Of a DNA stretch of 34,764 nt, positions 8,582 to 15,978 are shown piece after piece. The stretch is from positions 1 to 34,764 of the forward strand of contig JACDGP010000053.1 of NCBI GenBank assembly GCA_013821605.1, read 5' to 3'. A model generated the notes under the pieces. It had not been told where the DNA came from. It saw only the letters and a list, made by a program, of their open reading frames with translations, and searched no databases. Position numbers and translations under genes: made by a program. This DNA comes from Herpetosiphonaceae bacterium (lineage in GTDB: Bacteria; Chloroflexota; Chloroflexia; Chloroflexales; Kallotenuaceae). Every line of letters starts with the position of its first letter. Position 1 is the first letter of the stretch.

Positions 8582-9316
8582 ATGACCTTCAAGGTGCTTA
8601 GTTATAACATCCTCCTGGGAGGCGAAGATCGTCTGCAGCGGATCGCAGATATTATCCGGCGGGAGGAGCCTGACGCAGTGGCCTTGCTTGAGGCGAATGA
8701 TCGAGCTAACGTGACGACGTTGGCACACGATCTTGGGATGCAGCTTGTGTTTGGTGAAGCGAATACCGAATTCCATATTGCTTGGCTGAGTCGACTGCCG
8801 ATTCACCGATGGGAAAACCACCGGCTTGCTGCCCTCAGTAAGACGCTTCTCGAGATAGAGGTGAGGTGGGCAGGTCTGCCGGTGGGCCTCTTCGCCACCC
8901 ACTTGGGGTCACGACACGATCGGTTCCGGCCAGAAGACGAGGTGCCAGTTATTCTCGACGTGCTCCGTTCGCTCGCTGACGCGCCTCATCTGTTGGTCGG
9001 CGATTTCAATGCACTCCATCCAAACGATGCTGTCGGTACGCCGCCCAATGGCCAGGAAAAACGTGGAGAAGCGAACGAGGGTGTTCCACGCAAGGCGATC
9101 CAACTGATGCTCGAAGCTGGATATGTGGACTGTTATCACATGCTGCATCCACGGCAGCCTGGCTATACCTATCCGTCACATGCGCCATGGTTGCGGCTTG
9201 ATTATGTGTTTGCATCGTCACGGCTAGCACGGCATTTAACGGCATGCGACTCCATCACGGGAACAGCAGCGGAAAAGGCATCCGATCACTGCCCGGTCTG
9301 GGTCGCGTTCTCGTAG
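8582..9316 (+). CDS. endonuclease/exonuclease/phosphatase (EEP) family protein
   Basis: A 244-residue protein of the DNase I/EEP superfamily, a metal-dependent phosphodiesterase fold. Conserved residues are all present: N9 (LSYNILLGG), E37 (ALLEAND), D141 and N143 (LVGDFNALH), and the D235-H236 pair (SDHCPV) at the C-terminus. There is no signal peptide, so it should be cytoplasmic. Members include DNA repair nucleases, sphingomyelinases and nucleotide or phosphoinositide phosphatases, and the substrate cannot be chosen from sequence. ATG 8582 follows GGGAG; a GTG three bases earlier is also possible. It is divergent from the methyltransferase across a 126-nt gap. Confidence 0.9.
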   Translation: MTFKVLSYNILLGGEDRLQRIADIIRREEPDAVALLEANDRANVTTLAHDLGMQLVFGEANTEFHIAWLSRLPIHRWENHRLAALSKTLLEIEVRWAGLPVGLFATHLGSRHDRFRPEDEVPVILDVLRSLADAPHLLVGDFNALHPNDAVGTPPNGQEKRGEANEGVPRKAIQLMLEAGYVDCYHMLHPRQPGYTYPSHAPWLRLDYVFASSRLARHLTACDSITGTAAEKASDHCPVWVAFS

Positions 9317-9399
9317 GCAGGCGGGGCAGTGCATGGCTAGACCAACGCTGGTCATGCTTGTTATGGTACTGAGTGCGTGGTAGTAGGGAGAACAGAAGT

Positions 9400-9471
9400 C
9401 TGGAGCCAGGTACGCAGGTTGCGGATGCACCGAGTGTAGGTCATCGGAGCATCGGCTTTGCAGAGGAAGAG
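9400..9471 (-). pseudogene. remnant of an APH-family gene 3' end
   Basis: Read on the minus strand, 24 codons give FLCKADAPMTYTRCIRNLRTWLQ. The intact kinase at 11173-12060 ends FSTCKVDDLRTYAWCIRNLRSWLQAH. Nucleotide identity is obvious too (CGCAGGTTGCGGATGCACC in both). Nothing of the rest of the kinase is visible, so only the last ~23 residues survive. Confidence 0.8.
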
Positions 9472-9475
9472 ATGC

Positions 9476-9877
9476 TCACTCCGCTACCGTGACATATGGA
9501 CGGAGGCGATCAGCAAGCTCCTCCACAGTAAGGGTACCGCTCAAGGTAAGAATCCAGGTAGCAACAGCGTCCGGTGGAGCAGTCAGGGAATAACCGTTCT
9601 CCTCAAGAAACACGATGCCGGTGCCGTTGGCCATCCGTTTATTGCGATCAAGGAATGGTTGAGTCTCAGCAATACCATGAATAAGGACTGCTACTTGTAG
9701 CGCAATATCAGCATTCCCGTACATTGCATACTGCCAGGGCCGCATCAACGTGCCCTCTAACCCCGCACGATTCCGAAGCTGGTCAGCCGCCGCTTGAGGA
9801 TCACATCCAAATCGCCCGGCATAATAAGTAAGGACATCCTCTACTTCTAAGTAGAAGATGCCCTCAAGTTCTATCAT
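9476..9877 (-). CDS. Doc/Fic-type toxin with altered catalytic motif
   Basis: A 133-residue protein of the death-on-curing family. Doc toxins phosphorylate EF-Tu and Fic relatives AMPylate targets, both using the motif HxFxD(G/A)NKR. The overall pattern here is right (FYLEVEDVL at the start, ALQVAVLIHGIAE, then PFLDRNKRMA). However, residue 73 at the catalytic His position is Gln (codon CAA), and residue 78 in the anion-binding loop is Arg instead of Gly. Either the toxin is inactive or the motif is read differently in this subfamily. The gene lies 18 nt downstream of a small antitoxin-like gene on the same strand, the usual antitoxin-then-toxin order. ATG 9877 is preceded by GGGAGG-like sequence. 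Confidence 0.85.
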   Translation of the reverse strand: MIELEGIFYLEVEDVLTYYAGRFGCDPQAAADQLRNRAGLEGTLMRPWQYAMYGNADIALQVAVLIHGIAETQPFLDRNKRMANGTGIVFLEENGYSLTAPPDAVATWILTLSGTLTVEELADRLRPYVTVAE

Positions 9878-9895
9878 GGGCTATAGGGAGGAAAT

Positions 9896-10078
9896 TTAAC
9901 GGGTAGCAGTATTCTTTGGCTGTACGACCGGACCATCGTGAAGTTCAAGTAGTACATCTACTGCACGAGCTTTTTCAGCGATTTCCTTAGCACGTTCCAC
10001 AGTGAGTCGGTAGGCAGGACGAGGCGTCGTCTGCTTCTTCGTCGCTTCTGCACGCTTCTGCACTTTAGTTGTTGCCAT
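9896..10078 (-). CDS. putative antitoxin partner of the Doc-like protein
   Basis: A 60-residue basic protein, with a Lys/Thr-rich N-terminus (residues 1-20) and a central helix (LTVERAKEIAEKARAVDVLLE, about 25-45), then a short tail. ATG 10078 has an excellent ribosome site (GGAGGTGAGCG). Position immediately upstream of the Doc-like gene, small size and an operator-like dyad over its promoter argue that it is the antitoxin. I do not recognise a named DNA-binding fold in it, so the role is inferred from context. Confidence 0.7.
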   Translation of the reverse strand: MATTKVQKRAEATKKQTTPRPAYRLTVERAKEIAEKARAVDVLLELHDGPVVQPKNTATR

Positions 10079-10099
10079 CGCTCACCTCCGTCTGTTATA

Positions 10100-10131
10100 T
10101 GTATCCTAACATACAAATGTGTACGAATCAA
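10100..10131 (-). promoter_or_regulatory. promoter and dyad operator of the antitoxin-toxin pair
   Basis: On the minus strand TTGATT (10126-10131) and TAGGAT (10103-10108) are spaced by 17 nt. The inverted repeat TGTAT-CCTAAC-ATACA (10100-10115) covers the -10 box, as expected for autorepression by an antitoxin. Confidence 0.6.
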
Positions 10132-10354
10132 TTCCAGCAAACATACACAAGCCTACTACAAAGTCAGGAACAAGACTACAGAACATAAGATCGCCGCTAG
10201 AAAGAGCTTGCGCAGCCACTGTAGCAGGTAGAGTGGTTAATACCCTGATGCAGCCTATGAGGTGGTGGTGCTTGTGCTGGTGGGTGGTGCCCCGGTGACA
10301 GCAATCGGGGCCGAGCCGTTACTTGTTGAGCCAGCAGCACTTCCGCAGGCTGTC

Positions 10355-10492
10355 AACGCCACCAGGAGTGCCTATACGATATGTTTCCTTCGCACACCAT
10401 ACTTCCTTGTCCTGTTGGACAGGCTATACTACATCGAATCCCAACTACTCGCCATCCGATTGATGGACACGCTGAGGCTGCTTGAAGGGTCG
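10355..10492. repeat. decayed partner of 6716-6868
   Basis: A diverged copy of the methyltransferase 3' end and the sequence beyond its stop. It fills most of the apparent gap between the antitoxin promoter and the acetyltransferase. The in-frame codons upstream of the acetyltransferase ATG at 10568 are only this remnant read on the other strand. Confidence 0.75.
10424..10492 (-). pseudogene. remnant of methyltransferase 3' end
   Basis: On the minus strand 23 codons read RPFKQPQRVHQSDGE, stop, LGFDVV, stop. The intact enzyme at 6800-8455 ends [20 protein letters not shown]. The alignment is gap-free, with Gln changed to a TAG stop and the final stop kept one-to-one. Confidence 0.85.
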
Positions 10493-10567
10493 GTAGGACC
10501 GTTTGTGCCGATGGACAGCGGCAGATATGATCTAGTAGTACCCTCATGTTCTTTGGAGGTGATAGCA

Positions 10568-11068
10568 ATGGTCCGATTACGCCCCATGACTGAGGCCGAA
10601 TTCGAAGGGTGGCGGCCTGAGTCGCTGGAAGGATACGCGCAGGAGCGTGCCCGTAATCTTGGTGCACCGCTCGAAGAACAATGGGTCGAAGCTGAGCGAC
10701 AGTATGCTGAGTTGCTGAAGGACGGCGTGTACACTAATGGTCACTGGCTATGGATGGTCACGCTCGACACGGGCGAAGTGGTTGGTAACCTGTGGGTGCG
10801 TATAGCGGGCGACGGAACAAGCGCGTTTATCTTCGGCATCGACATTGACGAGGCACAGCGCGGCAAGGGCTACGGCAAACAAACACTGGATGCGCTTGAG
10901 GCTGAACTGAAATCACTCGGCGTTACGCGCATTGGTCTCAACGTTTTTAGCGACAACGTCGTCGCTACCCACCTGTACCAGAAACAAGGCTACCGGACGA
11001 CGAATTCCAACTTCAAGCCCGTATTACGCCCACCGCTCCACGAGATGGTGCATTGGGAGACCTGGTAG
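10568..11068 (+). CDS. GNAT family N-acetyltransferase
   Basis: A 166-residue acetyltransferase that would transfer acetyl from acetyl-CoA to an amine. ATG 10568 is chosen because TTTGGAGGTGATAGCA precedes it and the protein begins MVRLRPMTEAEFEGW, a typical GNAT start. The acetyl-CoA loop is RGKGYGKQTL at about residues 97-106, and the final strand-helix is GLNVFSDNVVATHLYQKQGYR. The family size is normal. Neighbouring APH-type kinase and other small-molecule-modifying genes suggest an accessory resistance or metabolite-modification role, but no substrate can be given. Confidence 0.88.
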   Translation: MVRLRPMTEAEFEGWRPESLEGYAQERARNLGAPLEEQWVEAERQYAELLKDGVYTNGHWLWMVTLDTGEVVGNLWVRIAGDGTSAFIFGIDIDEAQRGKGYGKQTLDALEAELKSLGVTRIGLNVFSDNVVATHLYQKQGYRTTNSNFKPVLRPPLHEMVHWETW

Positions 11069-11172
11069 AGCAAGCCCGACGCGCTCACGTTTCCGCTTGT
11101 CAAGATGTCGCTGCCAAACCCTACTCAGCAGAGCGCAGGAACCCGGCGGCAAGGTTCGCTAGCGGGCTGCAG

Positions 11173-12060
11173 TTAGTGCGCCTGCAGCCAGGAGCGCAGG
11201 TTGCGGATGCACCAGGCGTAGGTCCGCAGATCATCCACTTTGCAGGTAGAAAAGTAGAATGAGCAATACAGACGATAGAAGTCGAGCCAGCGCACCATCT
11301 CCGTGCCGTGCCGCTTCTCGACGAGTTGCATCAGGAAAGGAGTATCGTCCAGCTGGTAGCCATCCACGAGTTCCAGGTAGCCCACCGCGCCCGCCAGGTC
11401 CATGCGCGGGTCGCCTACCACACTGGTATAGCCGAAGTCACCAACTCCGCAGATATCGCACTGGTCGTTGATGTAGACATTCCCAGGGAAGTAGTCGCCA
11501 TGGACGAGGCACTTTTCCTGGAAGCTCTCCAGCGTCCCCAGTTCCGCACGCATGTAGGCCAGCACCGCGTCGACGCCCGGTACGTCCTGCTCCACATCGG
11601 CGCGGCTTAAGCGGTAGGTTTGCTGCAGCCGGTCCCAGACGAACTGCGGCCACGCAGTGCGCTGCAAAGGCTCGCCGGTCGTGAGAAGTTCGCCGAATGG
11701 CCGGTCGGTAAATTCGATAGTGCCGATTTGCGCAGCGACATCAAGATAGCTGGCCAGCGCGCGCTGCCGACCGGCTCCCTCCAGCGCGGGCAGCACGTCG
11801 GTAAAGGCGCGTCCACACATACGTTGCTCTACGGTGTAGATGCGGTCATTGAGCGTGCCACTTTCCAGGATCAGTGGGATCTCGAAGGGCGGTCGTTGTG
11901 CATGAAGCTGGGCGTAGAAGGCGTGGCGCCGCTCGATGTAGGCCAACGACGTCTGCGGCTTGTAGAGGCGTATGACGCGTGCATCATCGAGGGCGTAGAC
12001 TTCGGACTCGCCGCCCTTGCCGAGCAAATCACGCGGGTTGAGATGAAAGACGTTGATCAT
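11173..12060 (-). CDS. aminoglycoside phosphotransferase (APH) family kinase
   Basis: A 295-residue APH/choline-kinase fold protein. The nucleotide loop is LLGKGGESEVYAL near residues 10-22. The catalytic loop is LVHGDYFPGNVYIND (HGD...N pattern) around 183-197, and the Mg-binding DFG equivalent is VGDFGYTSVVGDPRMDLA around 204-221. It would phosphorylate a small hydroxylated molecule, not necessarily an antibiotic. The start is uncertain: ATG 12060 begins MINVFHLNP, and a GTG at 12072 is in frame. Neither has a ribosome site, and the promoter at 12077-12104 would start transcription at about 12070, so translation may be leaderless or nearly so. A 3' fragment of a second copy lies at 9400-9471. 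Confidence 0.88.
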   Translation of the reverse strand: MINVFHLNPRDLLGKGGESEVYALDDARVIRLYKPQTSLAYIERRHAFYAQLHAQRPPFEIPLILESGTLNDRIYTVEQRMCGRAFTDVLPALEGAGRQRALASYLDVAAQIGTIEFTDRPFGELLTTGEPLQRTAWPQFVWDRLQQTYRLSRADVEQDVPGVDAVLAYMRAELGTLESFQEKCLVHGDYFPGNVYINDQCDICGVGDFGYTSVVGDPRMDLAGAVGYLELVDGYQLDDTPFLMQLVEKRHGTEMVRWLDFYRLYCSFYFSTCKVDDLRTYAWCIRNLRSWLQAH

Positions 12061-12076
12061 TGCACGAATCACAGGA

Positions 12077-12104
12077 AGTATACCGGTGCGCGCAATCCAT
12101 GCAA
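12077..12104 (-). promoter_or_regulatory. promoter of the APH-family gene
   Basis: On the minus strand TTGCAT (12099-12104) and TATACT (12077-12082) are spaced by 16 nt. The predicted transcript start falls at about 12070, within a few bases of the possible GTG and ATG start codons. Confidence 0.55.
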
Positions 12105-12168
12105 CCCCGGCACATAGATTGCATCATGCCATGTAGCTAGGACCCCTAAGTACCCACGGAGGAGCAAA

Positions 12169-12807
12169 ATGGAACAACGACTGTACCAGGGTGGCGTCAC
12201 ACCTGAAGGCATGGCCGAAGCCTTACTAACAGCCTGGGACCAGGATGATACGATCGCACAAGGACTTGGTGACGGCGACCGCGTGGTGGTGCAGATCGGT
12301 CAGCGCAGGCCGGGCTTGTTCAGCGACGAGCCGCGCCAAGCGCTTACGCTGGATATTGAGCGAGTGGCGGAAGGCGTGCAGGTGACGATGGGCCAGCAGC
12401 GCTGGATCAAAGATACCAATGTCCAGATCTTTGCCGGCGGACTGATTGGCTTCTTGCCGTTTTTCTTTGCCTTTCCCCTCGGTCACCTGTTCGGCAGTGA
12501 TGAGACCGTTGACCAGAACCTGCCTGCGCGCATCTGGCAGTCGCTTGATCAGTATGTTGCGAGCCTGAGTCCTGCTGCCGCGACCGGCGCAACGACCCGG
12601 CTGGCAACCGTGGCTTGTCCCGCGTGCGGCGTTGCCAACCCCTTGGGCGCGCAGCAGTGTTCGGCGTGCGGAGCAGCATTAGCGGTGGACCTAGCATGCC
12701 CCCACTGCGGTCGTACGAATCCTCCCGGTGCCCGCTTTTGTAATCAGTGCGGCACCCCGCTCGCTTCGCCAGCGCAACCCCAGGGAGCTACTGGCGGCAA
12801 CACTTAA
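12169..12807 (+). CDS. double zinc-ribbon protein with one hydrophobic segment
   Basis: A 212-residue protein of unknown function. Residues 1-75 form an alpha/beta domain without recognised motifs. A hydrophobic stretch around 86-108 (IFAGGLIGFLPFFFAFPLGHLFG) could be one membrane helix. The C-terminus carries two zinc ribbons: CPACGVANPLGAQQCSACG (about 148-166) and CPHCGRTNPPGARFCNQCG (about 176-194), the DZR arrangement of four CxxC pairs. GGAGGAGCAAA precedes ATG 12169. The likely layout is a membrane-associated protein with a cytoplasmic metal-binding tail for protein contacts. The call rests on the Cys motifs. Confidence 0.8.
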   Translation: MEQRLYQGGVTPEGMAEALLTAWDQDDTIAQGLGDGDRVVVQIGQRRPGLFSDEPRQALTLDIERVAEGVQVTMGQQRWIKDTNVQIFAGGLIGFLPFFFAFPLGHLFGSDETVDQNLPARIWQSLDQYVASLSPAAATGATTRLATVACPACGVANPLGAQQCSACGAALAVDLACPHCGRTNPPGARFCNQCGTPLASPAQPQGATGGNT

Positions 12808-12872
12808 CCGGTGGGGGTTTCTGGTGTACCACCCATATGTCTAGGGCAGAATAGGACCAGGAAGCCCCTCGG

Positions 12873-12901
12873 TTACTGCGGTCTGAGGACTATAGTACTA
12901 T
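12873..12901 (+). promoter_or_regulatory. promoter of the small hypothetical gene at 12940
   Basis: TTACTG (12873-12878) and TACTAT (12896-12901) are spaced by 17 nt, with the gene start 38 nt beyond. This promoter is part of the reason to accept the following small gene. Confidence 0.5.
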
Positions 12902-12939
12902 GCTTAATGTGAGCCAGCACATGGAAGGAACACCCCCCT

Positions 12940-13299
12940 ATGACCTTAGTACCACAGACCGTCATACCGGTCGCCTCGTGCGATATCTTGTCGATGATCA
13001 CCTCCATGCAGCATGCCATGACTAACGACATAGCGGCTTGGGATATGCGTGCCGATGCTCGCGCACTGGTCCGTGCGCTGCAAACTGTTGACGATGATGA
13101 CGAGCTTGGCATGGCCGGCGGTGACGCCTACAAGCTGGCGTATGCTCTGGAGGAAGGCAGCAGCGACGACGATGTCCTGAACGGTATGGCGTTACTCGCT
13201 CAACTAGGCATCATCGCTCGTCATCCTGACCTTGTCGCGAAGCTCACCACACGCCTCTACGAACGTACGGCTGCAGCACTGGTGTTTGGCATCGACTAG
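12940..13299 (+). CDS. small hypothetical protein
   Basis: A 119-residue predicted soluble, acidic, mostly helical protein that I do not recognise. Visible features are an acidic patch (TVDDDDELG around 49-57), a second one (EEGSSDDD), and hydrophobic helices near the end (LNGMALLAQLGIIA, DLVAKLTTRLYERTAAALVFG). GGAAGGAAC lies 12 nt before ATG 12940 and a plausible promoter is in place. No signal peptide or membrane segment is seen. The frame is open throughout with coding-like composition, so I accept it as a gene with moderate confidence. Confidence 0.6.
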   Translation: MTLVPQTVIPVASCDILSMITSMQHAMTNDIAAWDMRADARALVRALQTVDDDDELGMAGGDAYKLAYALEEGSSDDDVLNGMALLAQLGIIARHPDLVAKLTTRLYERTAAALVFGID

Positions 13300-13361
13300 C
13301 GGTGTTCTGCGCAGCAAGCAATGCACCGTCCTGGCTCTCGCTGGGGCGGTAGTCTTTGCTG

Positions 13362-13442
13362 CTATACGTGGACCGAGTGAGCCGCAGGGTGTATGTGATG
13401 AACGCGCAGAGCAATTCCGTCACGGTGTTCAATGGGTATTAA
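13362..13442 (+). pseudogene. possible remnant of one YVTN-type beta-propeller blade
   Basis: A 26-codon open stretch ending in TAA reads LYVDRVSRRVYVMNAQSNSV followed by TVFNGY. This matches the consensus of a single YVTN-family propeller blade (vD..s.rvYV.Na.sNsVtV.dg). A TAG lies just upstream in frame and no further blades are visible. It sits between genes of a secreted propeller-like family. The short length makes this a tentative call. Confidence 0.4.
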
Positions 13443-13497
13443 CACTCACCCCAAGACACGAAACTTTTTGGCGGGAAATACGTTCTATATATTTAGA

Positions 13498-13534
13498 CGC
13501 CCCTGAGTCGACGACGCACGCAGACCCAGGGGCG
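13498..13534. other. hairpin in the gap before secreted protein 2
   Basis: Perfect arms CGCCCCTG (13498-13505) and CAGGGGCG (13527-13534) enclose a 21-nt loop. There is no T run, so it is not a convincing terminator. Apart from this hairpin, the propeller-blade remnant at 13362-13442 and the promoter region near 13788, I see nothing in 13300-13858. Confidence 0.45.
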
Positions 13535-13787
13535 CTGGTAAGCTATGCAGCAGCATGGTGCATAGGCCCACCCTCCACACGGCTGGGGCGGTCACCCATG
13601 GGATCGCCTCAGTACCGCCGTCTTGACCACGTGCCACACTGCACGAAGTGGTCACCGCAGTTTACCACGCCTGCCCCCTGTGCTGCTTCCATTCTCCAAC
13701 ACCATGAGTCCCGCCGCCCATGCCGCCACTTTCAACCCGCTATTAAGCGTGAGAAGCGCAACAACATGTCCTGTCAATGAAAAACTA

Positions 13788-13796
13788 TGCTATGAT
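13788..13796 (+). promoter_or_regulatory. extended -10 promoter element of secreted protein 2
   Basis: TGCTATGAT fits an extended -10 (TGnTATAAT) 63 nt before the start codon. No good -35 is present. The same nonamer occurs at 3511-3519 before the paralogue. Confidence 0.45.
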
Positions 13797-13816
13797 GGTC
13801 CTACGGCGCTCGCTGG

Positions 13817-13838
13817 TATCAGGCAATGCTGCCTGATA
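13817..13838 (+). promoter_or_regulatory. conserved leader hairpin, copy 2
   Basis: A perfect 9-bp inverted repeat, TATCAGGCA-ATGC-TGCCTGATA, ends 20 nt before ATG 13859, exactly as in copy 1 at 3676-3697. The 20 nt between hairpin and start are also related (GGAAGGAAAGATCTTC against GAAAGGGAACATCTTC). Confidence 0.65.
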
Positions 13839-13858
13839 AATTGGAAGGAAAGATCTTC

Positions 13859-15457
13859 ATGAATCGCTTCCGGTTGTCTCCGGTCGTATCCCTGGTCGGT
13901 GTTTTAGCGCTTGGTATGATCCCCAATCTCGCAACGGCAAGTGTGCCAGTCCAATCATCCGGTACCACCATTGAAGTCCAAGGTGCCGTCCATCACGACG
14001 TTTCGCCACCCCTGCGGAGCATGCACGCCGTGAGCACAGCCAGCGTTGGACAGCCCAGCGTTCGTCCGCTGCTTATCCCACCGAGGAGTACCGCCAAGGA
14101 GCAGAGCGATTCGGTCGCTCAAACGTCCGCAGGCCCCAGCGTAGGGGCGACGATTGGCCTGAACTTCCCTGGCGTTGGTCAAGGCGATTATGGCTTTAGG
14201 GACCAGTACGCACCTCCAGACACCAACGGTGCCGTCGGTGCGACACAGTATGTCCAGTGGGTCAACGTTGACTTGGCCGTCTTCAATAAGAGCAACGGCG
14301 CATTACTGCTTGGTCCGGTTGCCGGCAATACGATCTGGACCGGCTTTGGTGGTCCCTGTGAGCGCAACAATGATGGTGATCCGATTGCCCAGTACGACAA
14401 AGCCGCCAATCGCTGGGTGCTCACGCAGTTCGTTGTGTCGGGTGCGCCGCCCTTCCTGCAGTGCGTGGCGGTCTCCCAAACCAGCGATGCAACCGGTAGC
14501 TATAACCGCTACTCCTTCAACCAGCCCGGCTTCAACGACTATCCCAAGCTCAGCGTGTGGCCGGATGGCTACTACATCACCTACAACATATTCAACAACA
14601 GCGGCACCGCCTTCATAGGGGGACGTGTGTGTGCGATGGATCGCAGCGCGATGCTGGCGGGCACTGCAGCGACACAGCAGTGTCAGCAGTTGAGTTCGAA
14701 CTACAGCGGTCTGCTCCCCTCCGATCTCGATGGCAAGACCCCGCCACCAGGTGGATCGCCCAATTACGTGATGGACTTGGATACCAACAATAGTTCACTT
14801 AATCTGTGGAAGTTCCATGTGGACTTCGCGACGCCGGCCAACACCACCTTTACGGGTCCGACCAATATTCCGGTTCCCGCCTTCACCCCGGCCTGTGACG
14901 GTACGTCTCGCAACACGTGTATTCCGCAAAAGGGCACGACACAACAACTCGAATCCCTGGGTGACCGGCTAATGTACCGGCTGGCCTACCGCAACTTCGG
15001 TGACCACGAAGCGCTGGTGCTTAACCACTCCATCCAGTCGGGCAGGTCGGTTGGCGTGCGCTGGTACGAAGTGCGCAGCCCCAGCGCGCCGGTAGTCTTC
15101 CAGCAGGGCACCTATGCACCCAACGGGGCGCACCGCTGGATGGGTAGTATTGCGATGGATAAGGTCGGTGACATCGCCGTCGGCTATAGCGTCTCGAGTA
15201 GGCTTACCTATCCGAGCATCCGTTATACGGGCCGTGTCCCCACGGATGCACTTGGCACCTTGGAAGGTGAGGCGACGATCAAGGCAGGCAGCGGTTCGCA
15301 AAATGGCGGACTAGCACGCTGGGGCGATTACAGCGCTATGACCGTTGATCCCGTTGATGATTGCACCTTCTGGTATACCAACGAGTACCTGAAAACCACA
15401 GGGTCCTTCAACTGGAGCACGGAGATTGCGTCCTTCAAGTTCCCAAGTTGTCACTAG
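13859..15457 (+). CDS. secreted beta-propeller-like protein, copy 2
   Basis: A 532-residue close paralogue of the protein at 3718-5313, with the same signal peptide (MNRFRLSPVVSLVGVLALGM, then ATAS), the same Pro/Ser-rich linker and the same core motifs in order: PPDTNGAVGATQYVQWVN, DPIAQYDKAANRWVLTQF, FNDYPKLSVWPDGYYITYN, GDRLMYRLAYRNFGDHEAL, YEVRSPSAP and ARWGDYSAMTVDPVDDCTF. The differences are concentrated in the linker and in a loop around CDGTSRNTC. It is presumably extracellular, with several Cys residues placed as in copy 1. The leader hairpin, ribosome site and terminator are also duplicated, so a whole transcription unit was copied. The molecular function is unknown. Confidence 0.85.
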   Translation: MNRFRLSPVVSLVGVLALGMIPNLATASVPVQSSGTTIEVQGAVHHDVSPPLRSMHAVSTASVGQPSVRPLLIPPRSTAKEQSDSVAQTSAGPSVGATIGLNFPGVGQGDYGFRDQYAPPDTNGAVGATQYVQWVNVDLAVFNKSNGALLLGPVAGNTIWTGFGGPCERNNDGDPIAQYDKAANRWVLTQFVVSGAPPFLQCVAVSQTSDATGSYNRYSFNQPGFNDYPKLSVWPDGYYITYNIFNNSGTAFIGGRVCAMDRSAMLAGTAATQQCQQLSSNYSGLLPSDLDGKTPPPGGSPNYVMDLDTNNSSLNLWKFHVDFATPANTTFTGPTNIPVPAFTPACDGTSRNTCIPQKGTTQQLESLGDRLMYRLAYRNFGDHEALVLNHSIQSGRSVGVRWYEVRSPSAPVVFQQGTYAPNGAHRWMGSIAMDKVGDIAVGYSVSSRLTYPSIRYTGRVPTDALGTLEGEATIKAGSGSQNGGLARWGDYSAMTVDPVDDCTFWYTNEYLKTTGSFNWSTEIASFKFPSCH

Positions 15458-15514
15458 CGACAAACGTGCGTACTTGGCTTAGACCGGGCGCATAGTGTGG
15501 TAGAACAGGGTAGG

Positions 15515-15550
15515 AAGGAGGCCCCGACCATTGCTGGTCGGGGCCTCCTT
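15515..15550. terminator. bidirectional hairpin terminator
   Basis: Perfect 16-bp arms, AAGGAGGCCCCGACCA and its complement, enclose the loop TTGC. It lies between the convergent secreted protein 2 and the small membrane protein gene and can serve both. Its core CCCCG.CCA...TGG.CGGGG matches the terminator at 5341. Confidence 0.88.
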
Positions 15551-15585
15551 TGATGACTCTAAATGGAAGCAGCTATGCGTGTTGC

Positions 15586-15840
15586 TTAACGCAATTGCCG
15601 GCTGCGGCGCTGCCACAAGATAGCCAGACCTGCAGTTGCGACGGCTGCGACGCCAACCTCGGCGATATCGATCACCACAAAGCTCCAGCTAAGCAACAAC
15701 TCACCGCTGACATAGCTAGCTAATACCCCGGCAAGCAGGCTAACGACCAACAAGGCGACAACCCGCAAGCGCGGCGTGCGAATCAATTGCACCAGTGCGC
15801 CCAGCACAACACCGACGGTAATGGGGAAGAGTTCATCCAT
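15586..15840 (-). CDS. small membrane protein, three predicted helices
   Basis: An 84-residue hydrophobic protein with three predicted transmembrane segments, at about residues 5-20 (PITVGVVLGALVQLI), 26-45 (VVALLVVSLLAGVLASYV) and 52-75 (WSFVVIDIAEVGVAAVATAGLA). It has a basic tail (WQRRSRQLR), which suggests the C-terminus faces the cytoplasm. AAGGAGTATCACC precedes ATG 15840. I do not recognise a family. It is driven by a strong promoter with a long leader that resembles the promoter-leader of the S53 peptidase gene, so the two may be co-regulated. Confidence 0.7.
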   Translation of the reverse strand: MDELFPITVGVVLGALVQLIRTPRLRVVALLVVSLLAGVLASYVSGELLLSWSFVVIDIAEVGVAAVATAGLAILWQRRSRQLR

Positions 15841-15942
15841 GGTGATACTCCTTGAGCAGCAGCATTATACATCAGCAGGGGCGGTCATTGACTACCTTAG
15901 CATTACGCAGTGACCGACGTTGCTCGCTCCTTTTGACGAAGT

Positions 15943-15975
15943 AATGGCGTCACGCTCTCGCTGCGTGACGCCATT
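15943..15975. terminator. 13-bp hairpin: leader structure or terminator
   Basis: Perfect arms AATGGCGTCACGC and GCGTGACGCCATT enclose a 7-nt loop. It lies 40 nt past the stop of the secreted protein at 16015, so it may terminate that transcript. It also sits at the very start of the transcript expected from the promoter at 15979-16007. The T run is poor in either direction. Confidence 0.6.
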
Positions 15976-15978
15976 TGT

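Noticed and set aside
10262-10567. Long N-terminal extension of the GNAT protein
   Set aside because: Much of it is the antisense of a decayed methyltransferase fragment, and a strong ribosome site precedes ATG 10568.
13232-13780. 182-codon plus-strand frame before secreted protein 2
   Set aside because: It overlaps the end of the 12940 gene, has no ribosome site, and its composition is not protein-like.
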